Source: a virus
Strand: one strand, 5' to 3'
IMG/VR virus record: IMGVR_UViG_3300035670_000431
Location: 1 to 43,872 of that record
DNA: 43,872 bases
In this document: piece after piece, positions 42,601-43,872 of the stretch
Layout: each line of letters opens with the position of its first letter
Numbering within the stretch: the stretch's first letter is position 1
Notes under the pieces: generated by a model
The model's input: the letters and a program-made list of their open reading frames with translations, nothing else
Told to the model about the DNA's origin: nothing
Database searches by the model: none
Position numbers and translations under genes: made by a program

Positions 42601-43872
42601 GTCTAGAGAGCAATTTGAAGACTTAATTAAGATCAAGAGTCCAGCAATGCACGAAAAACATTCTAAGTTTTTTAATAATACTATTAGTAAATACCATAGC
42701 ACTGCAGGAGAGGAAGGAAGATCTGTTTTTTATGGATTTTTGTCTGTAGATCCAATGCAAAGAGCAGAGCATGGACAGGTAGTAAGAATCTTATTAAATG
42801 ATAATATGAAAAAAACAGGATTCTTTGGACATGCTAAAATTAAGGCACATCCGGCTCTACTTAAAATGCTGGAAAGAGATAATGATAGAGACGTAGCAAA
42901 ATTGTTATTACTAAATTCATCATTAGATGTTAATGGTAAATTAATAAAAGATAACGAATTTAAAGATCTGTTACAAAAACAACAAGAAAGAGCAAAATCA
43001 TATCTGTTATTTGAAAGATATAGATTAAGTAAAGCTGGTTTTGATCCAAGTGATCCAGAAAAAGGTTTAAGTAAAAATAGAATAATGCAAATGTTTAGTA
43101 AAGGATTTGCTAAACTAGAAGATGCAATAGCAACATATATTCCTTTACCAAAATCCTTAGGCTATACATTATCTAGAGGACCACAAGAAATAATGCATGC
43201 TCTTGTCTATGGTGGACAAGAAGCGGCTTCTACATATGGGATTGCAAGTGGTACATTAAACGAAGCTAGTGTTAATAGTTTTATTAGACCTTTCTTAGGA
43301 AACGCAGGTAAAACAAGATTTAGTGTTGGTTCTCAATTTTTACAAAGTATATTACAATCTACTGTACAAAAAGCAGGAACTAGTAGAGCTGGATTAATTA
43401 CTGCTACTGAAGCTTTATTAGATTTAGTAGAAAAGAATAAAATGATAACAAGTCCTAAATCATTTGAAGAGGCAATAAGCGCTGGAGCAGAACATTTATA
43501 TGAGCATATTGTTCGTCCTCAAGGCACAAAGCAAAGAATGTTTTTAGGTACAAAAGATCTTCTAGAAGACTATACTTTATTAGAAAAATATGGAGTAAAG
43601 GATGCAAAAGAAACGGTAAAATTAGTACTTCAAGATCTTGAAAGAGGAGCATATCAAGCTTTAGATGATGCACAAAGAGCTAGAATAGATCTAGTAGATA
43701 CAGCCGTCCAAAAAGCTATGTCATACAGAATGTCAGAAATATTAATTCCTGGTATGATATTAGGAAAAACTACAAAATCTAGTTTTAAGAATGTTTTATC
43801 TGTAGGTAGAGGAGAAGAGGTTTCTGGAGAAACTCTAGAAGAATTAGAAGGAGCAATTAAAAGAAAAGTTAT
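39641..43872 (+). CDS. giant virion protein, incomplete at window end (at least 1,410 codons)
   Basis: Reading frame begins at ATG 39641 (inside the upstream stop, TAATG) and stays open to the last base, as checked codon by codon by eye; the C-terminus lies outside the window. No signal peptide or clear catalytic motif. The first about 250 residues are Asn/Ser/Phe-rich with alternating charge; the rest is a mix of helical and beta-like segments. Size, coupling and position suggest a second tape-measure/hub-type protein acting with the 1,448-aa neighbour, possibly a virion enzyme or cargo. No homologous family is recognised. Confidence 0.75.
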   Translation, partial: MNPIFGNSGSNPNPIGKVIDNVFGIGTGNVSSYQEKMDRLRQAIMANDKASDALIRNYTGVQNFKKFADTTLNRSAMFEELDALRKNFNISEVPNTIISSFENRSRLFNLFGYSKINDELTPLGSHDFFSPSFFVKEDEFQRNVFGIARTLKGEEILYPKIARKGSIFTYGGSDPKAMYGLFRPSEGSSRTSPEFVFDTFQDYAKGKELRKQLYAKSPFYKGIYKPEVGRYTLNQSLILRDASSENLYSIMDSYKESLANINQLVATAGRYVPDTSYNKRITAVQSFVRNIRQRDVYISSLIKELKDRNIFNTYMFTKPEFLSGDRDVFLGARSSYFSKIYGTRFEETAATKGMFQVANMAVTTKEQAKAISKAKLQAGSAYFFEGQPDSLRRNVNFRVGVLDFTSELHERMFLGDSGSILTDAGTEKLKGSRTFGSIHLKDSSDETVKAIEEMFGVNLGNQRLHSLNATIKNATEDSIKILSKNNKTFRGLFKILQREQGVLERVKFTDSGIQLSFAQGIDQVPDAPELILGGRRTTADVVSGVVTAKPTKSVPNRVYSYGENVASLIKKLNSKVDIIMSASEYYKTHGPEAFLTNFVSVLQTEASTEAEKIFKNIFGITPTVIEFPSGKKRFVHAEITDFDSAYDAAIKWIKTGTEVDSSKKEALVKLIQEGTDLQLNLMNIPGGAKALASMGIKGARQFYLPGALRVDYGGDINITKPIRYTMSHLQTIASGGDMFGYSSPYDNPVVKALLGKTSNARQWRYGVDKATGKYKVKSRSIGFNRFNMIDVGEDHAARELAQALTGKVNISTKNLVEFTRQLDPETKTYKGVFKYKGKLLKDIPREIPYNSGLSKQDFTDTIFGIKNREMLYVKLKDPIEYLGNTLHHLPIPLKYLRLKERAGSIEINKDSSTESLFKFFSGDSSPGNIKSYLDKLAVSISGKTGGFNRYSNILTHAGSRVRLTAGGSFYHNPDKFTSTKSMYDVVMSREQFEDLIKIKSPAMHEKHSKFFNNTISKYHSTAGEEGRSVFYGFLSVDPMQRAEHGQVVRILLNDNMKKTGFFGHAKIKAHPALLKMLERDNDRDVAKLLLLNSSLDVNGKLIKDNEFKDLLQKQQERAKSYLLFERYRLSKAGFDPSDPEKGLSKNRIMQMFSKGFAKLEDAIATYIPLPKSLGYTLSRGPQEIMHALVYGGQEAASTYGIASGTLNEASVNSFIRPFLGNAGKTRFSVGSQFLQSILQSTVQKAGTSRAGLITATEALLDLVEKNKMITSPKSFEEAISAGAEHLYEHIVRPQGTKQRMFLGTKDLLEDYTLLEKYGVKDAKETVKLVLQDLERGAYQALDDAQRARIDLVDTAVQKAMSYRMSEILIPGMILGKTTKSSFKNVLSVGRGEEVSGETLEELEGAIKRKV

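Noticed and set aside
1-43872. CRISPR array, integrase, insertion sequence, tRNA
   Set aside because: No regularly spaced repeats, recombinase motifs, IS-type inverted repeats with transposase, or tRNA cloverleaf were seen by eye.

Overview
The window is a contiguous piece of a large tailed phage genome with a contractile tail (myovirus morphotype). This rests on a terminase large subunit, portal, prohead protease/scaffold, HK97-type major capsid protein, tail sheath and tail tube in the usual order. The host cannot be named from the sequence. No integrase, tRNA, CRISPR array or insertion sequence was seen.

Layout. (1) Positions 1-5,850: a leftward arm of small genes, visibly GC-richer (about mid-50s % by eye), each with its own strong Shine-Dalgarno (SD) sequence. 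They are separated by gaps of up to about 430 bp full of perfect hairpins and repeated elements. Most products are unrecognised. Two stand out: a protein that looks like Csx16, a type III CRISPR accessory protein, and a protein ending in the SSB-like C-terminal tip DNDIPF. Two short genes (42 and 56 aa) are called here from sequence, start overlap and SD. (2) Positions 5,854-6,056: a very AT-rich divergent control region with a duplicated TTGACA-containing motif. (3) Positions 6,057-10,950: rightward, AT-rich (about one third GC by eye) genes, opening with a predicted lipoprotein trypsin-like protease and followed by small unknown and probable virion genes. (4) Positions 10,952-21,419: a DEDDy exonuclease with a zinc ribbon, terminase, a hydrophobic 656-aa protein, portal, protease fused to scaffold, a probable capsid accessory protein and the major capsid protein. 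(5) Positions 21,492-25,772: a 1,426-aa protein with an N-terminus like the PcRGLX/YetA polysaccharide-lyase-like family, followed by a compact structured RNA ending in a strong terminator. (6) Positions 25,956-34,341: Ig-like protein, paired small virion proteins, head-closure/tail-completion candidates, sheath and three tail-tube-like paralogues. (7) Positions 34,338-43,872: a two-frame tail-assembly-chaperone pair, then two giant proteins (1,448 aa, and at least 1,410 aa running off the window end) in the tape-measure position.

The rightward genes are packed with TAATG or ATGA overlaps, implying translational coupling. Rho-independent terminators sit just upstream of new start codons after the major capsid protein, the 1,426-aa protein and the tail tube. 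This probably lowers expression of what follows the most abundant virion proteins. The left arm looks like an early/host-takeover region. In that setting Csx16 would plausibly degrade cyclic oligoadenylate and so disarm type III CRISPR signalling, and the SSB-tip protein could recruit or block host SSB-binding repair and replication enzymes. These two are the best candidates for an undescribed anti-host system here.
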